Shown piece by piece: positions 28,098-36,079 of a stretch of 64,000 nucleotides of DNA. The stretch spans positions 310,001 to 374,000 of the forward strand of contig AAXZ01000002.1 in the NCBI GenBank assembly GCA_000169395.1, given 5' to 3'. The stretch comes from Rhodobacteraceae bacterium HTCC2150. Its GTDB lineage: Bacteria; Pseudomonadota; Alphaproteobacteria; Rhodobacterales; Rhodobacteraceae. The stretch's first letter is position 1. Each line of letters opens with the position of its first letter. A program made the translations under genes and the position numbers. Under the pieces are notes generated by a model. That model did not search any database, was not told the DNA's origin, and was given only the letters and a program-made list of their open reading frames with translations.

Positions 28098-29852
28098 ATG
28101 TTAAACCGTATCCTGTTGCTTTGTGCATTATTTATTTCTTTTTCAACTTTACCCGCACGTGCGCAAACGACGTCGTGGGTACAACTTGAAGCCCAATCAT
28201 CCTTACGCGCCGCCGAAGCAAGCGCGCGTGAATATGTTTTAGAATTTTCTGACATCGCTGCATTTGCGATTTCTGGCGGGTGGTACGCGGTTGCAATCGG
28301 CCCATACGGCCGTGATGCTGCCGAAACACGTTTGCGCCAATTGCGTGCTGAACGCCGCATTCCACGTGACGCATTTATTGTCGAAGGCAATCGTTTCCGC
28401 CAACAAGTATTCCCAATCGGTGAAAACGCGTTGGAACGTGCACCGATTTCCGTGGATGGATCAATTTCCGCTGGCATCACCGCACCGGTGGACGAATCCG
28501 AGCCAACCATTGATTTAGAAGAACCAGAAGAAACTGTAGCACAAGCCCGCCGTTCGGAACGCGCTTTAAACGGCGAAGAACGTCGAGCACTTCAGGTCGC
28601 CTTGCAATGGGACGGTTTTTACACTTCATCAATTGATGGCGCATTTGGCCCAGGCACCCGCCGTTCAATGGCAGATTACCAAGCGGCAATGGGATTTGAA
28701 CCCACCGGTGTTTTAACTACGCGCCAACGTGCAAAACTGTTGGGTGATTATAATGCCATTTTTGAGGCTTTAGGTTTAGCGGTTGTTGAGGATGACGTCG
28801 CAGGTATTTCTATTCAAATGCCTATGGGTTTGGTTAAATTCGACAAATATGAGCCGCCGTTTGTGCATTACGCCTCAACTGACGACACAGAAACACGCGT
28901 TTTGCTGATTTCCCAAGAAGGTGATCGCGGAACGTTATTTGGCCTTTATGAGATCATGCAAACATTGGAAATCGTTCCTTTGGATGGTGATCGAAGCAAA
29001 AGCAAAGACAGCTTTGTTCTGACAGGTCAAAATGCGGATATTCATTCTTATACTTATGCGCGGTACAAAGACGGCCAGATCAAAGGTTTCACCTTAATCC
29101 ACAAGCCTGAGAACCAAAAGCTGATGTCAAAAGTTGCCGAAATCATGCGGGAAACTATGGCTTCAACTGGCGACAATGTATTGGACCCACTTGCAGGTGA
29201 TCCAACGGGTGAGCAATCACCTGATCTTTTGGCCGGCCTTGAAATTCGCACGCCTTCGTTGTCGCGATCTGGTTTCTATGTTGATGGTAAAGGCAGCGTT
29301 TTGACCACAACAGAAGTATTGCAAAACTGTTCCCGCATTACCGTTGACGGAGAAAACGTTTATACACTTGCTGTTGAAAACACTGATTTGAACTTGGCCC
29401 TTTTATCGCCCGAAGAACGTTTGACCCCGCTAGGGTTTGCCAAATTCGAAAGCACATTGCCGCGCCTTCGTTCAGAACTGGCAATTTCTGGCTATTCATA
29501 TGAAGGCGCTTTGGGTGACTCAACGGTTACCTTTGGTGAGCTTGCTGATCTTAAAGGCCTAGATGGCAGCGACGGTGTTCAACGTGTAAGCGTCGACAGC
29601 CTGCCCGGTGATACAGGCGGGCCTGTGATTGCAACATCAGGCCTTGTTATTGGTGCATTGCTTTCAAAGGACAAAGGGGCCCGCGCATTGCCAGCCAATG
29701 TTCGATTTGCTGCAAAGTCTGCTGAAATCCTTGATATGTTGAACGACGCAGGCATCGCATCTCAAAGCGACAGCGCCTCAACAAGCATTGCACCCGAAGA
29801 TCTAGTGGTTGCGGCCAACGACATGACCGTTTTGGTGTCTTGCTGGGAATAA
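28098..29852 (+). CDS. SPOR/peptidoglycan-binding protein with degenerate trypsin-like domain
   Basis: Exported protein of 584 aa. Residues 1-23 form a signal peptide ending ARA. Residues 25-105 resemble a SPOR repeat (AISGGWYAVAIGPYGRDAAE). Residues 155-215 are a PG_binding_1 domain (LQVALQWDGFYTSSIDGAFG, then RRSMADYQAAMGFEPTG). Residues 385-560 have the layout of a trypsin-like domain: SGFYVDGKGSVLTTTEVLQNC, then LNLALL, then SLPGDTGGPVI. By alignment with DegP-type enzymes the catalytic His is Glu, the Asp is Asn and the Ser is Thr, so the protease is probably dead. Such a protein would bind septal or naked glycan and act as a scaffold. Divergent from glyQ. Confidence 0.8.
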   Translation: MLNRILLLCALFISFSTLPARAQTTSWVQLEAQSSLRAAEASAREYVLEFSDIAAFAISGGWYAVAIGPYGRDAAETRLRQLRAERRIPRDAFIVEGNRFRQQVFPIGENALERAPISVDGSISAGITAPVDESEPTIDLEEPEETVAQARRSERALNGEERRALQVALQWDGFYTSSIDGAFGPGTRRSMADYQAAMGFEPTGVLTTRQRAKLLGDYNAIFEALGLAVVEDDVAGISIQMPMGLVKFDKYEPPFVHYASTDDTETRVLLISQEGDRGTLFGLYEIMQTLEIVPLDGDRSKSKDSFVLTGQNADIHSYTYARYKDGQIKGFTLIHKPENQKLMSKVAEIMRETMASTGDNVLDPLAGDPTGEQSPDLLAGLEIRTPSLSRSGFYVDGKGSVLTTTEVLQNCSRITVDGENVYTLAVENTDLNLALLSPEERLTPLGFAKFESTLPRLRSELAISGYSYEGALGDSTVTFGELADLKGLDGSDGVQRVSVDSLPGDTGGPVIATSGLVIGALLSKDKGARALPANVRFAAKSAEILDMLNDAGIASQSDSASTSIAPEDLVVAANDMTVLVSCWE

Positions 29853-29855
29853 TCG

Positions 29856-31304
29856 TTATCCGCGCCAAAATCCCACGGTTAGCATGGCGTAAACAGCCAG
29901 TAATTCCAGACGTCCAATTAACATTCCTGCCGCCAACAACCATTTGGCGGTGGGGTTAAGCCCCCCAAAATTTCCTGCTGGCCCAATTTGATCCCCCAAA
30001 CCTGGCCCAATATTGCCCAAGGCGGTCGCAGCCCCTGACAGGGATGTCACAAAATCTAGCCCTGTGAACCCTAGCAACACGGCCAGCACACCCAAGGACA
30101 CCACAAACATCACAAAGAATGCCATTACTGATGAAAGAACATCTTCGGCAACCGGGCGACCGTCGTACCAAGGGCGAAAAATACCGTGCGGTTGGTGAAT
30201 TTTTTGAACCTGTGCGCGGATCGAGGCAAACAACAATTGATAGCGGAATATTTTGATTGAACAGGTGGTTGATCCCGCGCAGCCACCGATCAGGCCAGCA
30301 AAGAACAATACCGCAACAGGCACAGGCCCCCACAACATATAATCTGCGCTGGCATATCCTGTGCCGGTTAGAATCGAGGTGACGTTAAACACGCTGCTTT
30401 GTAATGCGTCAGAAAAGCTGAAATCTAACGTGCGCACTTGCCACAAAAATACAATGCCGACGATTGCAACGATGGTTCCCAAAAACGCACGTACTTGGCT
30501 ATCACGTGATAGCGGGGAAAAGGCACCAGCAACCAATTGAACATACCGCACAAAAGGCAGGCTTGCGATGATCATGAACACAACCGCCGCATAAGTGATC
30601 GAGGAGGAAAACACACCAAATGAATCATCATAATTCGCAAAACCACCCGTCGCGACAGTTGTCATTGCGTGCACCACGGCATCAAAGGTGGTCATTCCAA
30701 GTGCCGAATAGACCAGCGCACAAATGCCAGTTAGGAACAGATAGATCATCGAAATACGCGATGAAATTTGCGTTGCCCGAGGTAGGATTTTCCCGAAGGT
30801 ATCAAACCCCTCAGTCCGGAAAATTTGCATGCCACCAATACGCAATTCCGGCAAGAATACCATTGCAACAACAATAATACCCACGCCGCCGAACCATTGC
30901 ATCATGCCGCGCCACAACAAAATGCCCTTGGGCAGTTCTTCAAGACCACTAAATACCGTTGATCCCGTCGTTGTTAAGCCTGACATCGCTTCAAAGAAGG
31001 CATCAACATAACTGGCCTCGGCCGCCCCCAACACAAACGGAAGCGCGCCAAAAATAGGCAAGGCAAGCCAAACGCCCGTCGTCAAAACAAAGGTCTGCTG
31101 GATCGTAAGGCGTTCACCCATCCCATTTACCGTGGAGAGCGATAAAACGGCGCCAAACATCACCGTCAGCAATGATGATTCAACAAAGGTCTTCCAGTGT
31201 TCAGTGCCAGAAAATAGTTCCATGAACATCGGAACAAGCATCGAAACACCAAGAGCCGTGATCAGGTTACCAATGACATAGCCAACGGGACGCACATCAA
31301 ACAT
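29856..31304 (-). CDS. trkH: Potassium uptake protein TrkH
   Basis: K+-translocating membrane subunit of the Trk/Ktr system. Seen: 482 aa, about ten membrane helices, and four pore-loop repeats with selectivity-filter glycines: GLTTTGSTVF, TVATGGFANY, ILTGTGYAS and ALGNIGPGL. The start MFDVRPVGYVIGN at 31304 follows AGAGGT; six more codons upstream are open but unsupported. TrkH works with the cytoplasmic NAD-binding TrkA ring, which is not in this window. It converges with the SPOR-domain gene, with 3 nt between the stops. Confidence 0.95.
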   Translation of the reverse strand: MFDVRPVGYVIGNLITALGVSMLVPMFMELFSGTEHWKTFVESSLLTVMFGAVLSLSTVNGMGERLTIQQTFVLTTGVWLALPIFGALPFVLGAAEASYVDAFFEAMSGLTTTGSTVFSGLEELPKGILLWRGMMQWFGGVGIIVVAMVFLPELRIGGMQIFRTEGFDTFGKILPRATQISSRISMIYLFLTGICALVYSALGMTTFDAVVHAMTTVATGGFANYDDSFGVFSSSITYAAVVFMIIASLPFVRYVQLVAGAFSPLSRDSQVRAFLGTIVAIVGIVFLWQVRTLDFSFSDALQSSVFNVTSILTGTGYASADYMLWGPVPVAVLFFAGLIGGCAGSTTCSIKIFRYQLLFASIRAQVQKIHQPHGIFRPWYDGRPVAEDVLSSVMAFFVMFVVSLGVLAVLLGFTGLDFVTSLSGAATALGNIGPGLGDQIGPAGNFGGLNPTAKWLLAAGMLIGRLELLAVYAMLTVGFWRG

Positions 31305-31360
31305 GCTGACCTCTTTTCGCAAGCGTCATACGCAAAGCCAAAAGGAATGCGACCCTCACC

Positions 31361-32464
31361 CTAGCCTCGGTGTATCAAGGATGGGAACAATTTGGGATCA
31401 ATGCTTTCGGCACTAAACGTTTTTCCATGGACCAAAATTGAAACCGCATCATGTGAATGCAAGCTTTCTTGATGGCTGGCGACGATTTTAAAATCACCGA
31501 TACGTTCATCCGTCTGCAGTTCTTGGCAAAACAATCGCGCGGCGTCTTCTACAAAAATCGGGTTGGCAGCGTTCAGTTCGGCAAAAGCCTGTTCATCTTC
31601 ACGTTTAACCATAACCTGAGTTTCGGTGGGCACGGCCTTGCGTGCCATCTCAACCAAATCCTCAAACCACAAAATTGGTTGGTTTGGTTTTAGTTCAACG
31701 GAAATTCTGGCAACGGATCGTTGCGAATGCGGCGTTGCTAACTGGCCTCGATATTGACGTGCATGTTCAGAAAGCTCTAGCGAACAGGGGCACGTAGACG
31801 AATAAACATAATCAAGATGCATGATCTTTTTACGCACACCTTCTTGTTCAACCAATTCTAGCGCGATGTCGTAATACTGAAAACCTTCAAGGCCTGAACG
31901 CAACGACGCTACTTTCATCGGAAACGAAAACGTCATCAGGATGCGCGCATCAAAGGATTCAAGGTCGGTTTTATAAGCATCAAGTGCATGTTCGATCACA
32001 TCAAAACTAAACGTTTCTTCGGCATATTTGTAAAACGTGCGCATGATGCGCGACATGTTGATGCCTTTTTTTCCAGCTTCAAGACTTACCGTGCCTGTAA
32101 CGGACGAAGCCAAAGAAAGTTCACTGTGATCCCGTGTACGAAACCGAACAGGTAGCCGAAAATTTGAAATGCCCACATGCTGAATATTTTGCTGCGCACC
32201 CTTGATGGATGACGCAGGGCCGTTTTGCAAATCAGGCAAGGTCGCGATGTAATTAGAATCAACCGTGAAATCTTCGGGGTATGCATGTGCGAGTGCGGGG
32301 TATTGCGAGGCGGATTCTTTCCCCAGCAATTTTGCGAGCAATGGATCAATCTCATCACTCGCGGAATTTCCGCTTGTTTCCAGCCACTTGCGAAGCAAAA
32401 GCAGCGCTCGTTCAGCGTCATCACGCGTTGGTGTCGATTCAGTTTTTGGCGTCTGAAAGTTCAT
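31361..32464 (-). CDS. folE2: GTP cyclohydrolase FolE2 (type IB)
   Basis: First enzyme of folate (and queuosine precursor) synthesis: GTP to dihydroneopterin triphosphate. Seen: 367 aa. The conserved blocks are NIQHVGISNFRLPVRFRT, SSTCPCSLELSEHARQYRGQ with the metal-binding Cys, PTETQVMVKREDEQAF and SHQESLHSHDAVSI. The type IB enzyme can use metals other than zinc; in many bacteria it substitutes for zinc-dependent FolE or is induced by zinc shortage. Start: the ATG at 32464 (MNFQTPKTE) follows a G-rich site; an in-frame upstream start is less likely. Two inverted repeats lie directly upstream. Confidence 0.93.
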   Translation of the reverse strand: MNFQTPKTESTPTRDDAERALLLLRKWLETSGNSASDEIDPLLAKLLGKESASQYPALAHAYPEDFTVDSNYIATLPDLQNGPASSIKGAQQNIQHVGISNFRLPVRFRTRDHSELSLASSVTGTVSLEAGKKGINMSRIMRTFYKYAEETFSFDVIEHALDAYKTDLESFDARILMTFSFPMKVASLRSGLEGFQYYDIALELVEQEGVRKKIMHLDYVYSSTCPCSLELSEHARQYRGQLATPHSQRSVARISVELKPNQPILWFEDLVEMARKAVPTETQVMVKREDEQAFAELNAANPIFVEDAARLFCQELQTDERIGDFKIVASHQESLHSHDAVSILVHGKTFSAESIDPKLFPSLIHRG

Positions 32465-32491
32465 AAAACGCCCCCCTTTATGCAATTCAAA

Positions 32492-32533
32492 GGCCACGAG
32501 TAATGGCCCAATACCACCAATATAGGTGGTATT
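32492..32533 (-). promoter_or_regulatory. Two adjacent inverted repeats between metZ and folE2
   Basis: AATACCACC (32510-32518) and GGTGGTATT (32525-32533) form a perfect 9-bp dyad with a 6-nt centre. GGCCA (32492-32496) and TGGCC (32504-32508) form a smaller one beside it. They lie 10 nt past the metZ stop and 28 nt before the folE2 start. No U-run follows, so an operator is as likely as a terminator. Confidence 0.45.
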
Positions 32534-32543
32534 GGAAGAATTA

Positions 32544-33725
32544 TCAGACCTTTTTCAAAGCGTTCAATAAATCAACACGCAAATCATCGGTATCCTCTAA
32601 CCCGACACTAAATCGCAAAAGCCCGTCAGAAATGCCTAAATTTGCGCGTTGTTCTGTCGTTAAGCGTTGATGCGTTGTGGTTGCTGGATGGGTTGCAATT
32701 GATTTTGAGTCCCCCAAATTGTTAGAAATGATCATAATATCTAACGCGTTCAAAACCCTAAACGCCGCTTCTTTGCCACCTTTTACTACAACTGAAAACA
32801 CCGTGCCGCCTTTGGTCATTTGCTCTTTCATCAATGCGTGGTGAGGATGCGATGCCAAGCCCGGATAAATAACACGATCAATCGCTGAATGACCTTCCAG
32901 TTCACTGGCTAAGGCCAAAGCACTGTCAGCCTGCGCCTGTACCCGTAGATCCAAAGTTTCCAAACCCTTTAACATGACCCAAGCATTGAATGGGCTAAGT
33001 GCCCCACCGGTATGTTTAAGATAGGGTTCCAACGTTTTACGGATGAATTCCTTGCTGGCGCAAACAACGCCCCCCAAACAGCGCCCCTGTCCGTCAATGT
33101 GCTTTGTCGCCGAATAGATGACAACATCAGCACCAAGCGACAATGAACTTTGCAATACAGGCGTGGCAAAAACGTTATCCACAATAACTTTTGCACCGAC
33201 CTTGTGGGCTATTTCAGAAACTGCTTCGATATCAATTAGTTCAAGCGTGGGGTTGGAAATCGACTCAAAGAAGACCAATTTGGTTTTGCTGTGGACTGCT
33301 TCTCGCCATTGATCAATATCTGTGCCATCAACGAAAGTGACATTCACGCCATAACGGGTCAATATTTCTTCGCAAATATAAAGACAGGATCCAAAAAGGG
33401 CGCGTGCCGCAACGATGTGATCACCTGCCTTCAGACCCGCCATCAACGCGCCACTTACAGCGGCCATGCCAGATGCGGTTGCAAAGGCATCCTCGGCACC
33501 CTCTAACGCGGCAATGCGCTCTTCAAACATCCGAACTGTTGGGTTGCCATAGCGCCCATAAATATATTCATCTTCGCCGAGTTCGATAAATCGCGCTTCG
33601 GATTGTTCCGCCGTGTCATAAACAAAGCCCTGCGTTAAAAAGATTGCTTCGCTGGTTTCGCCATATTGGCTACGGCGTGTGCCGTGGTGCACGGCTTTCG
33701 TGCGTGGTTTCCAATGATCAGTCAA
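32544..33725 (-). CDS. metZ: O-succinylhomoserine sulfhydrylase
   Basis: PLP enzyme making homocysteine directly from O-succinylhomoserine and sulfide in methionine synthesis. Seen: 393 aa, Cys/Met metabolism family. HHGTRRSQYGETSEAIFLTQG is at the N-terminus, YGRYGNPTVRMFEERIA near 62, cofactor contacts in TASGMAAVSGALMAGLK, VDNVFATP, and the Schiff-base Lys in IYSATKHIDGQGRCLGG near residue 210. Start: TTG at 33725 (MTDHWKPRTKAVHHG), after AAAGGA; longer in-frame extensions run through the riboswitch terminator and aptamer and are rejected. The gene is preceded by a SAM-II riboswitch, which fixes its role in methionine synthesis. Confidence 0.93.
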   Translation of the reverse strand: MTDHWKPRTKAVHHGTRRSQYGETSEAIFLTQGFVYDTAEQSEARFIELGEDEYIYGRYGNPTVRMFEERIAALEGAEDAFATASGMAAVSGALMAGLKAGDHIVAARALFGSCLYICEEILTRYGVNVTFVDGTDIDQWREAVHSKTKLVFFESISNPTLELIDIEAVSEIAHKVGAKVIVDNVFATPVLQSSLSLGADVVIYSATKHIDGQGRCLGGVVCASKEFIRKTLEPYLKHTGGALSPFNAWVMLKGLETLDLRVQAQADSALALASELEGHSAIDRVIYPGLASHPHHALMKEQMTKGGTVFSVVVKGGKEAAFRVLNALDIMIISNNLGDSKSIATHPATTTHQRLTTEQRANLGISDGLLRFSVGLEDTDDLRVDLLNALKKV

Positions 33726-33751
33726 CGGACTGTCCTTTCCAAATTTTGGGC

Positions 33752-33785
33752 AAAAAAATACCCCTACGCCAGTAAAACGTCGGGG
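33752..33785 (-). terminator. Rho-independent terminator of the metZ riboswitch leader
   Basis: In mRNA sense CCCCGACG (33785-33778) pairs with CGUAGGGG (33768-33761) with one internal mismatch and a 9-nt loop, then UAUUUUUUU (33760-33752). It lies between the SAM-II aptamer and the metZ start. The 5' arm can instead pair with GUCGAGG (33804-33798) just after the aptamer, a possible antiterminator. Confidence 0.8.
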
Positions 33786-33803
33786 ATTTGGTAAAAACCT
33801 CGA

Positions 33804-33857
33804 CCTCTTTAGCGGTATATTTAACGTGGCCCGCAATCCGGCTCAAATCTCCACGTG
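33804..33857 (-). ncRNA. SAM-II riboswitch aptamer upstream of metZ
   Basis: On the minus strand the leader reads CGTGG-AGATTTGAGCCGGATTGC-GGG-CCACG-TTAAA-TATACC-GCTAAAGAGG. The CGTGG/CCACG arms (33855-33851 and 33829-33825) form P1. GATTTG, CCGG, TTGC, the CCACGTTAAA junction and the 3' GCTAAAGAGG strand are the conserved SAM-II (metA motif) blocks; the 3' strand folds back to make the SAM-binding pseudoknot. SAM-II elements sit upstream of metA, metX, metC and metZ in Alphaproteobacteria. Here the aptamer ends about 80 nt before the metZ start and is followed by a terminator, so control is likely transcriptional rather than by hiding the ribosome site. Confidence 0.9.
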
Positions 33858-33963
33858 ACTTAGCTAACTGGCGACGGCCCAATCGTCAAGCAACAAGAAA
33901 TGTCACCCGATACTTGCCAGTTGTGAATTATTGATGATGATGCATCCAACGAAAGGCATTCAA

Positions 33964-34671
33964 ATGACCCACGACATTGACCTATACTTTTGGCCCACAC
34001 CAAATGGTTGGAAAACTTCTATTGCATTGGCCGAAATGAACCTACCGTACAATTTGCATTTGGTGAACATTGGCGCAGGCGACCAATTCAAACCCGATTT
34101 CTTGCAGATTTCCCCCAACAACCGAATGCCCGCAATTGTTGATAAAAATGGGCCCGATGGTGACGAAATTTCGATTTTTGAATCCGGAGCCATTTTACGA
34201 TATTTGGCGCGAAAAACGGGACAGTTTTATGGACAAACCGAACGAGACAGAATTTCCGTCGATCAGTGGTTGATGTGGCAAATGGGGGGTGTAGGCCCCA
34301 TGGCCGGACAAGCACATCACTTTCTCAAATACGCGCCGTTATTGTCACCTCCACAGGACCTGCCCTATCCAAAAGACCGATATCGGGCCGAAGTTGCGCG
34401 GCTTTATGGTGTGCTCGATCGTCAATTAGCCAAGAGCGAATTCGTAGCGGGTGATTTTATGTCGATTGCAGATATGTCGATTTGGCCGTGGGCCAGCCTT
34501 TGGGAAGGGCAGCAACAAAAAATCGAAGATTTCCCCCACATGTCGCGGTGGCTTGATCAGATGGCGCAACGCCCCGGTGTCATTGCAGGGCGCGCGGTAG
34601 CTGCTGAATTGCGCAAAGCGCCGACAGCGAACAAAGACGAACAAAATACTCTCTTTAAAACCAAGGGTTGA
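33964..34671 (+). CDS. Glutathione S-transferase, YfcG/YghU (Nu-class)-like
   Basis: Cytoplasmic protein of 235 aa. The thioredoxin-fold N-terminus has YFWPTPNGWKTSIALAEM, the glutathione-binding NRMPAIVD (cis-Pro) and SIFESGAILRYLARKTG. The helical C-terminus has QWLMWQMGGVGPMAGQAHHF and MSIADMSIWPWASLW. TPNGxK and GGxGPMxGQxHHF are hallmarks of the YfcG branch, which acts as a glutathione-dependent disulfide reductase more than as a classical transferase. Start: ATG 33964 follows GAAAGG after 7 nt; the ATGATGATG cluster upstream has no ribosome site. The glutathione reductase gene gor lies elsewhere in this window. Confidence 0.9.
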   Translation: MTHDIDLYFWPTPNGWKTSIALAEMNLPYNLHLVNIGAGDQFKPDFLQISPNNRMPAIVDKNGPDGDEISIFESGAILRYLARKTGQFYGQTERDRISVDQWLMWQMGGVGPMAGQAHHFLKYAPLLSPPQDLPYPKDRYRAEVARLYGVLDRQLAKSEFVAGDFMSIADMSIWPWASLWEGQQQKIEDFPHMSRWLDQMAQRPGVIAGRAVAAELRKAPTANKDEQNTLFKTKG

Positions 34672-34780
34672 GTATTTTTTAACCTATTGCTTTTGGGGGA
34701 AATATCCAGAAAATTGCGAAAGATCTAATCGACTTGGACATCGCATATTTTTAGAATTCATTGACCCTGGTTACATTGTT

Positions 34781-35476
34781 TTGTTGGCCGGAGCGGCCTT
34801 TACGATCGGCTATCTAATCGTAAACCAAATCTGGTTGCGAGTCTCAATGTTGGTGGGAACACCGCTATACATTTGGTATTATGCAACCGTTGCGGACACC
34901 CCATTGTGGGAAGCTGTGTGGACAAGTACAATCATGGGTTGTGCAAATATTATTGATTTAACCAGCCTGCTTGCCCGAAATTCTAAGCATGCAATCCCCA
35001 GGGTACACCGCGATATCTATCCTTTATTTAAGGCGTTGCCACCGGGTGATTTTCGTCGACTTATTCGCCTATCAACAAGACGTAAGGTCGCGAGCGCCGA
35101 GATTATCACCCAAGAAAACGTGCCCGCAAACCGTTTGTTCTATCTGATTTCAGGTTCTGCCAAAGTCACGAAAAAGGACGAAGGTTTTGAAATGCCAGCA
35201 GGTGTTTTTGTTGGTGAGGTCCCATTCGTAACAGGTCAGAACAGTGTTGCGACGACTGAATTACACGTCGGTACAGAGATATTGGAATGGTCCTTTGATG
35301 CGCTAAAGAAAAGGGCTGCGAAATCAGAACGCTTTGGTCTGGCTCTTCAGGCAATGATTGCCGAAGACTTGGCCCACAAAGTTGCGGCAGGTGTTGCACC
35401 ACACGACAGTGAACACCTTGCCCAGAACTTTAAAAACCAAGCCCGACGGTTAGAGGGCTTGATGCAAAAAGATTAA
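34781..35476 (+). CDS. Popeye-like cyclic-nucleotide-binding membrane protein (start uncertain)
   Basis: Protein of at least 231 aa. About three membrane helices in the first 70 residues (AGAAFTIGYLIVN, LVGTPLYIWYYATV, WTSTIMGCANIIDLTSLL) precede a cNMP-binding-like beta-roll (residues 85-195, with VPANRLFYLISGSAKVTK and GVFVGEVPFVTG). Three helices plus a cNMP-like domain is the Popeye (POPDC) arrangement. The canonical phosphate-binding GE...RxAT element is only partly present (GEVPFV, SVATTE), so ligand binding is uncertain. The first usable start is TTG 34781, but the frame is open upstream through codons that read as FLEFIDPGYIV, which looks like genuine protein, and contains no ATG, GTG or TTG there. 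The true start may be non-standard or altered. Confidence 0.7.
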   Translation: MLAGAAFTIGYLIVNQIWLRVSMLVGTPLYIWYYATVADTPLWEAVWTSTIMGCANIIDLTSLLARNSKHAIPRVHRDIYPLFKALPPGDFRRLIRLSTRRKVASAEIITQENVPANRLFYLISGSAKVTKKDEGFEMPAGVFVGEVPFVTGQNSVATTELHVGTEILEWSFDALKKRAAKSERFGLALQAMIAEDLAHKVAAGVAPHDSEHLAQNFKNQARRLEGLMQKD

Positions 35477-36078
35477 ACCTCTTTTTCTTCTGTCTTGCCG
35501 TATTTTTGGAAAATCTTGGATTGCACCATGAAAAATACGAAAAGGGCCGCTGTTAGACCGAAGGTTTTGAAATTCACCCATGCATCCGTGCTAAAGCTGC
35601 GCCAAACAACTTCGTTTGTAACGGCGAGTGCAGCAAAGAACATAGCCATGCGACGCGTAAGGATCATCCATCCTTCCTGTTCCATGGGCATCATTTCCCC
35701 CATGACCGCCTTAAGATAGCTTTGACCGCGCAATAGGCCAAAACCCAGAATGCCCGCAAATAGCGTGTAAATAATTGTCGGTTTCATTTTAAAGAAACGA
35801 TCGTCATTGAACCAAACAGACATGCCACCAAAAACGACAACCAAAACCGCGGTGACAAGTTGCATTTTTGACAACTTGCCGCTTAACGCCCAAAGGATGC
35901 CAGTCGAAATGAGCAAAAGCGGAATGAAGGCTGCTGTAGCAATGATGAAACCATCATATTCGGTACCACCAATCGTGAATACTTTGTCCTTCATGCGAAC
36001 GTATCCAACGAAGAACGCAACAATGGGGCCCAGCTCAAGCACTGTTTTCACAAGAGGGTTTATTTTCTTCTCGGCCAT
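35473..36078 (-). CDS. ispZ: Septation protein A / inner-membrane YciB
   Basis: Integral membrane protein of 201 aa with five to six helices and the YciB/IspZ pattern: PLVKTVLELGPIVAFF at the start, LGFGLLRGQSYLKAVMG in the middle, and TNEVVWRSFSTDAWVNFKTFG near the C-terminus. In Shigella and E. coli it interacts with divisome and envelope-synthesis proteins and affects septation. Its ribosome site GGAGG lies in the end of the preceding EamA gene, with one base between the genes, so the two are translationally coupled in the ftsY-EamA-ispZ unit. Its stop converges with the Popeye-like gene (4-nt overlap). Confidence 0.92.
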   Translation of the reverse strand: MAEKKINPLVKTVLELGPIVAFFVGYVRMKDKVFTIGGTEYDGFIIATAAFIPLLLISTGILWALSGKLSKMQLVTAVLVVVFGGMSVWFNDDRFFKMKPTIIYTLFAGILGFGLLRGQSYLKAVMGEMMPMEQEGWMILTRRMAMFFAALAVTNEVVWRSFSTDAWVNFKTFGLTAALFVFFMVQSKIFQKYGKTEEKEV

Positions 36079-36079
36079 G

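Noticed and set aside
33726-33836. Upstream TTG start for metZ adding 37 residues
   Set aside because: It would place coding sequence across the SAM-II aptamer and its terminator; the TTG at 33725 has a ribosome site and gives the family length.
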